DNA of 64,000 nucleotides from NCBI GenBank assembly GCA_037349105.1, contig JAYJMM010000110.1, positions 1,922,001 through 1,986,000 of the forward strand. Reading direction: 5' to 3'. Under the pieces are notes generated by a model. That model was not told the origin of the DNA. It did not search any database and worked only from the letters and a program-made list of their open reading frames with translations. The position numbers and the translations under genes were made by a program. This document shows positions 1-12,300 of this stretch, one piece after another. Positions within the stretch are counted from its first letter, which is position 1. Each line of letters opens with the position of its first letter. The DNA is from Limnomonas spitsbergensis. Lineage: Eukaryota; Chlorophyta; Chlorophyceae; Chlamydomonadales.

Positions 1-301
1 GTTTAGGGTTAAACCCTTAACCCTATAGCCGTAACCCTCATAGCTTGGGAGTGTGCAGCAAGCCCTAAAGGTTCAGCCCTAGGATCTTAACCCTACAGCC
101 GTAACCCTCATACCTCTAATGGGTTTTGGGTTAAACCCTTAACCCTACTGCCGTAACCCTCATAGCTTGGGAGTGTGCAGCAAGCCCTAAAGGTTCAGCC
201 CTCCTGCCGTAATCCTATAGCCGTAACCCACATACCTCGGTAGAGTTTAAGCCCTAAAGGTTCAGCCCTCCTGCTGTAACCCTACGCCATACCCCTCATA
301 C
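1..301. repeat. Start of channel intron 18 with donor-edge copies
   Basis: No gene. Two near-identical segments of about 130 bp rich in CCCTAA-type words. Sequences like CTCATAGCTTGGG and CATACCTCGG repeat the exon 18 donor edge (CTCATACCTTGG on the plus strand) about four times. Confidence 0.7.
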
Positions 302-393
302 CTTGGATGCCGCATCCATGAGCTCCATGACCTTCTGTTGCGCCTGCTTGGCGAAGAAGTGGAAGATCTTGGCCTTCAGGATGGCCTCAAAAT
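302..393 (-). CDS. Channel exon 18 (cytosolic tail, last exon in window)
   Basis: Codons 746-775. Acceptor CTGTCACAG, donor TCCAAG|GTATGAG at phase 0. Encodes FEAILKAKIFHFFAKQAQQK and ten more helical residues. The phase-2 start fits the single base left by exon 17. Several copies of the donor edge (…CTCATACCT… on the plus strand) lie in 1-300, the start of intron 18. Confidence 0.65.
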
Positions 394-3300
394 CTGTGAC
401 AGGCTTAAGCTGAGGCGGAGACAAGATCTCTGCACAGGGGGGAGCAGAATGACGGAGGTCAGGGGGGGTAGAGAGTGACAAACGGGCAAGGGGGGGGCAG
501 AGAGTGACAAAAGAGCAGGGGGGGGGGCAGAGAGTGACAATAGAGCGGGGGGGGCAGAGAGTGACAACAGAGCAGGGGGGGCAGGAGGTGAGGGTAGGCA
601 GGGGGATAGGATGGGGGGTCAGGTCAGGTCAGGCCACAGCAAGCCATGGCAGGAGCAGCGGACCCACATTTCAGCCAATCCATGAGCTGTCATCAGCTCA
701 GGGCAGGTCAGCCGTCATCAGCTCAGGGCAGGTCAGCCGTCATCAGCTCAGGACAGGTCAGCCGTCATCAGCTCAGGGCAGGTCAGCCGTCATCAGCTCA
801 GGACAGGTCAGCCGTCATCAGCCCAGGGCAGGTCAGCCGTCATCAGCTCAGGGCAGGTCAGCCGTCATCAGCTCAGGACAGGTCAGCCGTCATCAGCCCA
901 GGGCAGGTCAGCCGTCATCAGCTCAGGGCAGGTCAGCCGTCATCAGCTCAGGACAGGTCAGCCTTCATCAGCTCAGGGCAGGTCAGCCATCATCAGCTCA
1001 GGGCAGGTCAGCCGTCATCAGCTCAGAGCAGGTCAGCCGTCATCAGCTCAGGACATGTCAGCCGTCATCAGCCCAGGGCAGGTCAGCCGTCATCAGCTCA
1101 GGGCAGGTCAGCCGTCATCAGCTCAGGGCAGGTCAGCCTTCATCAGCTCAGGGCAGGTCAGCCGTCATCAGCTCAGGACAGGTCAGCCGTCATCAGCTCA
1201 GGGCAGGTCAGCCGTCATCAGCTCAGGGCAGGTCAGCCGTCATCAGCTCAGGACAGGTCAGCCGTCATCAGCCCAGGGCAGGTCAGCCGTCATCAGCTCA
1301 GGGCAGGTCAGCCGTCATCAGCTCAGAGCAGGGCAGCCATCATCAGCTCAGGGCAGGTCAGCCGTCATCAGCCCAGGGCAGGTCAGCCTTCATCAGCTCA
1401 GGGCAGGTCAGCCGTCATCAGCTCAGGACAGGTCAGCCGTCATCAGCTCAGGACAGGTCAGCCGTCATCAGCTCAGGGCAGGTCAGCCGTCATCAGCCCA
1501 GGGCAGGTCAGCCGTCATCAGCTCAGGGCAGGTCAGCCGTCATCAGCTCAGGACAGGTCAGCCGTCATCAGCTCAGGGCAGGTCAGCCGTCATCAGCTCA
1601 GGGCAGGGCAGCCATCATCAGCTCAGGGCAGGTCAGCCGTCATCAGCCCAGGACAGGTCAGCCTTCATCAGCTCAGGGCGGGTCAGCCGTCATCAGCTCA
1701 GGGCAGGTCAGCCTTCATCAGCTCAGGGCAGGTCAGCCGTCATCAGCTCAGGGCAGGTCAGCCGTCATCAGCCCAGGGCAGGTCAGCCATCATCAGCCCA
1801 GGGCAGGTCAGCCTTCATCAGCTCAGGGCAGGTCAGCCGTCATCAGCTCAGGGCAGGTCAGCCTTCATCAGCTCAGGGCAGGTCAGCCGTCATCAGCTCA
1901 GGGCAGGTCAGCCTTCATCAGCTCAGGGCAGGTCAGCCGTCATCAGCTCAGGGCAGGTCAGCCGTCATCAGCCCAGGGCAGGTCAGCCATCATCAGCTCA
2001 GGGCAGGTCAGCCGTCATCAGCTCAGGGCAGGTCAGCCGTCATCAGCTCAGGGCAGGTCAGCCGTCATCAGCTCAGGGCAGGTCAGCCGTCATCAGCTCA
2101 GGGCAGGTCAGCCGTCATCAGCTCAGGGCAGGTCAGCCTTCATCAGCTCAGGGCAGGTCAGCCGTCATCAGCTCAGGGCAGGTCAGCCGTCATCAGCCCA
2201 GGGCAGGTCAGCCGTCATCAGCTCAGGGCAGGTCAGCCTTCATCAGCTCAGGGCAGGTCAGCCGTCATCAGCTCAGGGCAGGTCAGCCGTCATCAGCTCA
2301 GGGCAGGGCAGCCGTCATCAGCTCAGGGCAGGTCAGCCGTCATCAGCTCAGGGCAGGTCAGCCGTCATCAGCTCAGGGCAGGTCAGCCGTCATCAGCTCA
2401 GGGCAGGTCAGCCGTCATCAGCCCAGGGCAGGTCAGCCTTCATCAGCTCAGGGCAGGTCAGCCGTCATCAGCTCAGGGCAGGTCAGCCTTCATCAGCTCA
2501 GGGCAGGTCAGCCGTCATCAGCTCAGGGCAGGTCAGCCGTCATCAGCTCAGGACAGGTCAGCCGTCATCAGCTCAGGGCAGGTCAGCCGTCATCAGCTCA
2601 GGGCAGGGCAGCCATCATCAGCTCAGGGCAGGTCAGCCGTCATCAGCCCAGGGCAGGTCAGTCTTCATCAGCTCAGGGCGGGTCAGCCGTCATCAGCTCA
2701 GGGCAGGTCAGCCTTCATCAGCTCAGGGCAGGTCAGCCGTCATCAGCTCAGGGCAGGTCAGCCGTCATCAGCCCAGGGCAGGTCAGCCATCATCAGCCCA
2801 GGGCAGGTCAGCCTTCATCAGCTCAGGGCAGGTCAGCCGTCATCAGCTCAGGGCAGGTCAGCCGTCATCAGCTCAGGGCAGGTCAGCCGTCATCAGCTCA
2901 GGGCAGGTCAGCCTTCATCAGATCAGGGCAGGTCAGCCGTCATCAGCCCAGGGCAGGTCAGCCGTCATCAGCCCAGGGCAGGTCAGCCATCATCAGCTCA
3001 GGGCAGGTCAGCAGTCAACAGCTCAGGGCAGGTCAGCCGTCATCAGCTCAGGGCAGGTCAGCCGTCATCAGCTCAGGGCAGGTCAGCCGTCATCAGCTCA
3101 GGGCAGGTCAGCCGTCATCAGCTCAGGGCAGGTCAGCCTTCATCAGCTCAGGGCAGGTCAGCCGTCATCAGCTCAGGGCAGGTCAGCCGTCATCAGCCCA
3201 GGGCAGGTCAGCCTTCATCAGCTCAGGGCAGGTCAGCCTTCATCAGCTCAGGGCAGGTCAGCCGTCATCAGCTCAGGGCAGGTCAGCCGTCATCAGCTCA

Positions 3301-6300
3301 GGGCAGGTCAGCCGTCATCAGCTCAGGGCAGGTCAGCCGTCATCAGCTCAGGGCAGGTCAGCCGTCATCAGCTCAGGGCAGGTCAGCCGTCATCAGCTCA
3401 GGGCAGGTCAGCCGTCATCAGCCCAGGGCAGGTCAGCCTTCATCAGCTCAGGGCAGGTCAGCCGTCATCAGCTCAGGGCAGGTCAGCCTTCATCAGCTCA
3501 GGGCATGTCAGCCGTCATCAGCTCAGGGCAGGTCAGCCGTCATCAGCTCAGGGCAGGTCAGCCGTCATCAGCTCAGGGCAGGTCAGCCTTCATCAGCTCA
3601 GGGCAGGTCAGCCGTCATCAGCTCAGGGCAGGTCAGCCGTCATCAGCCCAGGGCAGGTCAGCCGTCATCAGCTCAGGGCAGGTCAGCCGTCATCAGCTCA
3701 GGGCAGGTCAGCCGTCATCAGCTCAGGGCAGGTCAGCCGTCATCAGCTCAGGGCAGGTCAGCCGTCATCAGCTCAGGACAGGTCAGCCTTCATCAGCTCA
3801 GGGCAGGTCAGCCGTCATCAGCTCAGGGCAGGTCAGCCGTCATCAGCTCAGGGCAGGTCAGCCGTCATCAGCTCAGGGCAGGTCAGCCGTCATCAGCTCA
3901 GGGCAGGTCAGCCGTCATCAGCTCAGGACAGGTCAGCCGTCATCAGCCCAGGGCAGGTCAGCCGTCATCAGCTCAGGGCAGGTCAGCCGTCATCAGCTCA
4001 GGACAGGTCAGCCGTCATCAGCTCAGGACAGGTCAGCCGTCATCAGCCCAGGGCAGGGCAGCCATCATCAGCTCAGGGCAGGTCAGCCGTCATCAGCTCA
4101 TGACAGGTCAGCCTTCATCAGCTCAGGGCAGGTTAGCCGTCATCAGCTCAGGACAGGTCAGCCGTCATCAGCTCAGGACAGGTCAGCCGTCATCAGCTCA
4201 GGGCAGGTCAGCCGTCATCAGCTCAGGGCAGGTCAGCCGTCATCAGCTCAGGACAGGTCAGCCGTCATCAGCCCAGGGCAGGTCAGCCGTCATCAGCTCA
4301 GGGCAGGTCAGCCGTCATCAGCTCAGGACAGGTCAGCCGTCATCAGCCCAGGGCAGGTCAGCCGTCATCAGCTCAGGGCAGGTCAGCCGTCATCAGCTCA
4401 GGACAGGTCAGCCGTCATCAGCTCAGGGACAGGTCAGCCGTCATCAGCCCAGGGCAGGGCAGCCATCATCAGCTCAGGGCAGGTCAGCCGTCATCAGCTC
4501 AGGACAGGTCAGCCTTCATCAGCTCAGGGCAGGTCAGCCGTCATCAGCTCAGGACAGGTCAGCCGTCATCAGCTCAGGGCAGGTCAGCCGTCATCAGCTC
4601 AGGGCAGGTCAGCCGTCATCAGCTCAGGGCAGGTCAGCCATCATCAGCTCAGGACAGGTCAGCCGTCATCAGCCCAGGGCAGGTCAGCCGTCATCAGCTC
4701 AGGGCAGGTCAGCCGTCATCAGCTCAGGGACAGGTCAGCCGTCATCAGCTCAGGGCAGGTCAGCCGTCATCAGCTCAGGGCAGGTCAGCCGTCATCAGCT
4801 CATGGCAGGTCAGCCGTCATCAGCTCAGGGCAGGTCAGCCGTCATCAGCTCAGGGCAGGTCAGCCGTCATCAGCCCAGGGCAGTTCAGCCTTCATCAGCT
4901 CAGGGCAGGTCAGCCGTCATCAGCTCAGGGCAGGTCAGCCGTCATCAGCTCAGGGCAGGTCAGCCGTCATCAGCTCAGGGCAGGTCAGCCGTCATCAGCC
5001 CAGGGCAGGTCAGCCGTCATCAGCTCAGGGCAGGTCAGCCGTCATCAGCCCATGGCAGGTCAGCCGTCATCAGCTCAGGGCAGGTCAGCCGTCATCAGCT
5101 CAGGGCAGGTCAGCCGTCATCAGCTCAGGGCAGGTCAGCCGTCATCAGCCCAGGGCAGGTCAGCCGTCATCAGCTCAAGACAGGTCAGCCGTCATCAGCC
5201 CAGGGCAGGTCAGCCGTCATCAGCTCAGGGCAGGTCAGCCGTCATCAGCTCAGGACAGGTCAGCCGTCATCAGCTCAGGATAGGTCAGCCGTCATCAGCC
5301 CAGGGCAGGGCAGCCATCATCAGCTCAGGGCAGGTCAGCCGTCATCAGCTCAGGACAGGTCAGCCTTCATCAGCTCAGGGCAGGTCAGCCGTCATCAGCT
5401 CAGGACAGGTCAGCCGTCATCAGCTCAGGACAGGTCAGCCATCATCAGCTCAGGGCAGGTCAGCCGTCATCAGCTCAGGGCAGGTCAGCCGTCATCAGCT
5501 CAGGACAGGTCAGCCGTCATCAGCCCATGGCAGGTCAGCCGTCATCAGCTCAGGGCAGGTCAGCCGTCATCAGCTCAGGACAGGTCAGCCGTCATCAGCT
5601 CAGGGCAGGTCAGCCGTCATCAGCTCAGGGCAGGTCAGCCGTCATCAGCTCAGGGCAGGTCAGCCGTCATCAGCTCAGGGCAGGTCAGCCGTCATCAGCT
5701 CAGGGCAGGTCAGCCGTCATCAGCTCAGGGCAGGTCAGCCGTCATCAGCTCAGGACAGGTCAGCCGTCATCAGCTCAGGGCAGGTCAGCCGTCATCAGCC
5801 CAGGGCAGGTCAGCCGTCATCAGCTCAGGGCAGGTCAGCCGTCATCAGCTCAGGGCAGGTCAGCCGTCATCAGCTCAGGGCAGGTCAGCCGTCATCAGCT
5901 CAGGGCAGGTCAGCCGTCATCAGCTCAGGACAGGTCAGCCTTCATCAGCTCAGGGCAGGTCAGCCGTCATCAGCTCAGGGCAGGTCAGCCGTCATCAGCT
6001 CAGGGCAGGGTCAGCCGTCATCAGCTCAGGGCAGGTCAGCCGTCATCAGCTCAGGGCAGGTCAGCCGTCATCAGCTCAGGACAGGTCAGCCGTCATCAGC
6101 CCAGGGCAGGTCAGCCGTCATCAGCTCAGGGCAGGTCAGCCGTCATCAGCTCAGGACAGGTCAGCCGTCATCAGCTCAGGACAGGTCAGCCGTCATCAGC
6201 CCAGGGCAGGGCAGCCATCATCAGCTCAGGGCAGGTCAGCCGTCATCAGCTCAGGACAGGTCAGCCTTCATCAGCTCAGGGCAGGTTCAGCCGTCATCAG

Positions 6301-9300
6301 CTCAGGACAGGTCAGCCGTCATCAGCTCAGGACAGGTCAGCCGTCATCAGCTCAGGGCAGGTCAGCCGTCATCAGCTCAGGGCAGGTCAGCCGTCATCAG
6401 CTCAGGACAGGTCAGCCGTCATCAGCCCAGGGCAGGTCAGACCGTCATCAGCTCAGGGCAGGTCAGCCGTCATCAGCTCAGGACAGGTCAGCCGTCATCA
6501 GCCCAGGGCAGGTCAGCCGTCATCAGCTCAGGGCAGGTCAGCCGTCATCAGCTCAGGACAGGTCAGCCGTCATCAGCTAAGGACAGGTCAGCCGTCATCA
6601 GCCCAGGGCAGGGCAGCCATCATCAGCTCAGGGCAGGTCAGCCGTCATCAGCTCAGGACAAGGTCAGCCGTCATCAGCTCAGGACAGGTCAGCCGTCATC
6701 AGCTCAGGGCAGGGTCAGCCGTCATCAGCTCAGGGCAGGTCAGCCGTCATCAGCTCAGGACAGGTCAGCCGTCATCAGCCCAGGGCAGGTCAGCCGTCAT
6801 CAGCTCAGGGCAGGTCAGCCGTCATCAGCTCAGGACAGGTCAGCCGTCATCAGCTCAGGGCAGGTCAGCCGTCATCAGCTCAGGGCAGGTCAGCCGTCAT
6901 CAGCTCAGGCAGGTCAGCCGTCATCAGCTCAGGGCAGGTCAGCCGTCATCAGCTCAGGGCAGGTCAGCCGTCATCAGCTCAGGGCAGGTCAGCCGTCATC
7001 AGCTCAGGGCAGGTCAGCCGTCATCAGCTCAGGGCAGGTCAGCCGTCATCAGCTCAGGACAGGTCAGCCGTCATCAGCTCAGGGCAGGTCAGCCGTCATC
7101 AGCTCAGGGCAGGTCAGCCGTCATCAGCTCAGGGCAGGTCAGCCGTCATCAGCTCAGGGCAGGTCAGCCGTCATCAGCTCAGGACAGGTCAGCCGTCATC
7201 AGCTCAGGGCAGGTCAGCCGTCATCAGCTCAGGGCAGGTCAGCCGTCATCAGCTCAGGGCAGGTCAGCCGTCATCAGCCCAGGGCAGGTCAGCCGTCATC
7301 AGCTCAGGGCAGGTCAGCCGTCATCAGCTCAGGACAGGTCAGCCGTCATCAGCTCAGGGCAGGTCAGCCGTCATCAGCTCAGGGCAGGTCAGCCGTCATC
7401 AGCTCAGGGCAGGTCAGCCGTCATCAGCTCAGGACAGGTCAGCCTTCATCAGCTCAGGGCAGGTTAGCCGTCATCAGCTCAGGACAGGTCAGCCGTCATC
7501 AGCTCAGGACAGGTCAGCCGTCATCAGCTCAGGGCAGGTCAGCCGTCATCAGCTCAGGGCAGGTCAGCCGTCATCAGCTCAGGACAGGTCAGCCGTCATC
7601 AGCCCAGGGCAGGTCAGCCGTCATCAGCTCAGGGCAGGTCAGCCGTCATCAGCTCAGGACAGGTCAGCCGTCATCAGCCCAGGGCAGGTCAGCCGTCATC
7701 AGCTCAGGGCAGGTCAGCCGTCATCAGCTCAGGACAGGTCAGCCGTCATCAGCTAAGGACAGGTCAGCCGTCATCAGCCCAGGGCAGGGCAGCCATCATC
7801 AGCTCAGGGCAGGTCAGCCGTCATCAGCTCAGGACAGGTCAGCCTTCATCAGCTCAGGGCAGGTCAGCCGTCATCAGCTCAGGACAGGTCAGCCGTCATC
7901 AGCTCAGGACAGGTCAGCCGTCATCAGCTCAGGGCAGGTCAGCCGTCATCAGCTCAGGGCAGGTCAGCCGTCATCAGCTCAGGACAGGTCAGCCGTCATC
8001 AGCCCAGGGCAGGTCAGCCGTCATCAGCTCAGGGCAGGTCAGCCGTCATCAGCTCAGGACAGGTCAGCCGTCATCAGCTCAGGGCAGGTCAGCCGTCATC
8101 AGCTCAGGGCAGGTCAGCCGTCATCAGCTCATGGCAGGTCAGCCGTCATCAGCTCAGGGCAGGTCAGCCGTCATCAGCTCAGGGCAGGTCAGCCGTCATC
8201 AGCCCAGGGCAGTTCAGCCTTCATCAGCTCAGGGCAGGTCAGCCGTCATCAGCTCAGGGCAGGTCAGCCGTCATCAGCTCAGGGCAGGTCAGCCGTCATC
8301 AGCTCAGGGCAGGTCAGCCGTCATCAGCTCAGGGCAGGTCAGCCGTCATCAGCTCAGGGCAGGTCAGCCGTCATCAGCTCAGGGCAGGTCAGCCGTCATC
8401 AGCTCAGGAGCAGGTCAGCCGTCATCAGCCAGGGCAGGTCAGCCGTCATCAGCTCAGGGCAGGTCAGCCGTCATCAGCTCAGGGCAGGTCAGCCGTCATC
8501 AGCTCAGGGCAGGTCAGCCGTCATCAGCTCAGGGCAGGTCAGCCGTCATCAGCTCAGGACAGGTCAGCCTTCATCAGCTCAGGGCAGGTCAGCCGTCATC
8601 AGCTCAGGGCAGGTCAGCCGTCATCAGCTCAGGACAGGTCAGCCGTCATCAGCTCCAGGGCAGGTCAGCCGTCATCAGCTCAGGACAGGTCAGCCGTCAT
8701 CAGCTCAGGGCAGGTCAGCCGTCATCAGCTCAGGGCAGGTCAGACCGTCATCAGCCCAGGGCAGGTCAGCCGTCATCAGCTCAGGGCAGGTCAGCCGTCA
8801 TCAGCCCATGGCAGGTCAGCCGTCATCAGCTCAGGGCAGGTCAGCCGTCATCAGCTCAGGGCAGGTCAGCCGTCATCAGCTCAGGGCAGGTCAGGCCGTC
8901 ATCAGCCCAGGGCAGGTCAGCCGTCATCAGCTCAGGGCAGGTCAGCCTTCATCAGCCCAGGGCAGGTCAGCCGTCATCAGCTCAGGGCAGGTCAGCCGTC
9001 ATCAGCTCAGGACAGGTCAGCCGTCATCAGCTCAGGACAGGTCAGCCGTCATCAGCCCAGGGCAGGGCAGCCATCATCAGCTCAGGGCAGGTCAGCCGTC
9101 ATCAGCTCAGGACAGGTCAGCCTTCATCAGCTCAGGGCAGGTCAGCCGTCATCAGCTCAGGACAATTCAGCCGTCATCAGCTCAGGACAGGTCAGCCATC
9201 ATCAGCTCAGGGCAGGTCAGCCGTCATCAGCTCAGGGCAGGTCAGCCGTCATCAGCTCATGACAGGTCAGCCTTCATCAGCCCAGGGCAGGTCAGCCGTC

Positions 9301-12300
9301 ATCAGCTCAGGGCAGGTCAGCCGTCATCAGCTCAGGACAGGTCAGCCGTCATCAGCTCAGGGCAGGTCAGCCGTCATCAGCTCAGGGCTGGTCAGCCGTC
9401 ATCAGCTCAGGGCAGGTCAGCCGTCATCAGCTCAGGGCAGGTCAGCCGTCATCAGCCCAGGGCAGGTCAGCCGTCATCAGCTCAGGGCAGGTCAGCCGTC
9501 ATCAGCTCAGGACAGGTCAGCCTTCATCAGCTCAGGGCAGGTCAGCCGTCATCAGCTCAGGGCAGGTCAGCCGTCATCAGCTCAGGACAGGTCAGCCGTC
9601 ATCAGCTCAGGGCAGGTCAGCCGTCATCAGCTCAGGGCAGGTCAGCCGTCATCAGCTCAGGACAGGTCAGCCGTCATCAGCCCAGGGCAGGTCAGCCGTC
9701 ATCAGCTCAGGGCAGGTCAGCCGTCATCAGCTCAGGACAGGTCAGCCGTCATCAGCTCAGGACAGGTCAGCCGTCATCAGCCCAGGGCAGGGCAGCCATC
9801 ATCAGCTCAGGGCAGGTCAGCCGTCATCAGCTCAGGACAGGTCAGCCTTCATCAGCTCAGGGCAGGTCAGCCGTCATCAGCTCAGGACAGGTCAGCCGTC
9901 ATCAGCTCAGGACAGGTCAGCCGTCATCAGCTCAGGGCAGGTCAGCCGTCATCAGCTCAGGGCAGGTCAGCCGTCATCAGCTCAGGACAGGTCAGCCGTC
10001 ATCAGCCCAGGGCAGGTCAGCCGTTATCAGCTCAGGGCAGGTCAGCCGTCATCAGCTCAGGACAGGTCAGCCGTCATCAGCTCAGGGCAGGTCAGCCGTC
10101 ATCAGCTCAGGGCAGGTCAGCCGTCATCAGCTCAGGGCAGGTCAGCCGTCATCAGCTCAGGGCAGGTCAGCCGTCATCAGCTCAGGGCAGGTCAGCCGTC
10201 ATCAGCCCAGGACAGGTCAGCCTTCATCAGCTCAGGGCAGGTCAGCCGTCATCAGCTCAGGGCAGGTCAGCCTTCATCAGCTCAGGGCAGGTCAGCCGTC
10301 ATCAGCTCAGGGCAGGTCAGCCTTCATCAGCTCAGGGCAGGTCAGCCGTCATCAGCTCAGGGCAGGTCAGCCTTCATCAGCTCAGGGCAGGTCAGCCGTC
10401 ATCAGCTCAGGGCAGGTCAGCCGTCATCAGCCCAGGGCAGGTCAGCCGTCATCAGCTCAGGGCAGGTCAGCCGTCATCAGCTCAGGGCAGGTCAGCCGTC
10501 ATCAGCTCAGGGCAGGTCAGCCGTCATCAGCTCAGGGCAGGTCAGCCGTCATCAGCTCAGGACAGGTCAGCCTTCATCAGCTCAGGGCAGGTCAGCCGTC
10601 ATCAGCCCAGGGCAGGTCAGCCGTCATCAGCTCAGGACAGGTCAGCCGTCATCAGCTCAGGGCAGGTCAGCCGTCATCAGCTCAGGACAGGTCAGCCGTC
10701 ATCAGCTCAGGGCAGGTCAGCCGTCATCAGCTCAGGGCAGGTCAGCCGTCATCAGCCCATGGCAGGTCAGCCGTCATCAGCTCAGGGCAGGTCAGCCGTC
10801 ATCAGCCCAGGGCAGGTCAGCCGTCATCAGCTCAGGGCAGGTCAGCCGTCATCAGCTCAGGGCAGGTCAGCCGTCATCAGCTCAGGGCAGGTCAGCCGTC
10901 ATCAGCCCAGGGCAGGTCAGCCGTCATCAGCTCAGGACAGGTCAGCCGTCATCAGCCCAGGGCAGGTCAGCCGTCATCAGCTCAGGGCAGGTCAGCCGTC
11001 ATCAGCTCAGGACAGGTCAGCCGTCATCAGCTCAGGACAGGTCAGCCGTCATCAGCCCAGGGCAGGGCAGCCATCATCAGCTCAGGGCAAGTCAGCCGTC
11101 ATCAGCTCAGGACAGGTCAGCCGTCATCAGCTCAGGGCAGGTCAGCCGTCATCAGCTCAGGACAGGTCAGCCGTCATCAGCTCAGGACAGGTCAGCCGTC
11201 ATCAGCTCAGGGCAGGTCAGCCGTCATCAGCTCAGGGCAGGTCAGCCGTCATCAGCTCAGGACAGGTCAGCCGTCATCAGCCCAGGGCAGGTCAGCCGTC
11301 ATCAGCTCAGGGCAGGTCAGCCGTCATCAGCTCAGGACAGGTCAGCCGTCATCAGCTCAGGGCAGGTCAGCCGTCATCAGCTCAGGGCTGGTCAGCCGTC
11401 ATCAGCTCAGGGCAGGTCAGCCGTCATCAGCCCAGGGCAGGTCAGCCTTCATCAGCTCAGGGCAGGTCAGCCGTCATCAGCTCAGGGCAGGTCAGCCATT
11501 AGGGTTAGTAGGGCTGGCCACAGCAGGACAGGTCAGGTCAGGCCAGGGTCAATCAATCTACCTTTCAGCCAACCCATGACTAGGCTGATGCAGTTCAGCC
11601 GTCATCAGCTCCCTATTTGAGGTCCTTTCTGTTCCGGGGCAGTTGAACCACCTTTCAGCCCACCCATGACTAGGCTGATGCAGTTCAGCAGTCATCAACG
11701 CTTCACTTGAGCTCAAGTCAGGTCAGCCGTCAGGGCAAGTCACAGGGCTGGCCACAGCAGGTCATGCTGGCCAGGTCAGGGTTGGGTCAGGTCAGGTCAG
11801 GGACACTGGACCCACCCTTTAGCTCATCCATGATCGCCTTAGGTAAGGTAAGTCAGCTGTCATCAGCTCTTCGCTTGAACTCAGATCAGGTCAGGTCAGG
11901 TCAGGTCAGGGTCGGGTCAGTTCAGGTCAGGTCAGGGTCACTCGACCCACCCTTTAGCTCATCCATGATCGCCTTGGGCAAGTCAGCTGTCATCAGCTCT
12001 TCGCTTGAACTCAGGAAGGGTTCCAGACTTTGGTACAGCGGACTCCCTTCTGGTACAGTCACCACCGCATTCTGAAGCTCCACCAGCGCAGCCTACAAGG
12101 ACAAGTGTACGTGAGTGGACACACATAGTTATACTCAATCATTCATAGTACTACATTAGTACTTAATTGTACCTTGTTAGTACTGAATTAGTACTTTACT
12201 AGTAGTTTCTGTTATAATCCAGTCTGGAAGTAATTGGAGGCACCCTGCGTGTTGCTTCCTCAAGGCATTCTAGATTTCAGAGCCCCTCCAACTGACCTTC

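Noticed and set aside
1..300. Chromosome end (telomere) at the left edge because of CCCTAA words.
   Set aside because: Words are irregular and embedded in intron repeats, and the channel gene continues leftward.
504..11579. Open frames of about 650 to 2175 codons on the plus strand with a 25-residue repeat (GQVSRHQLRAGQPSSAQGRS...).
   Set aside because: The 25-bp unit has no stop in any plus frame, so all three frames stay open at once and code the same rotated peptide. They lie antisense within an intron of the channel gene and have no start, splice or codon-use support.
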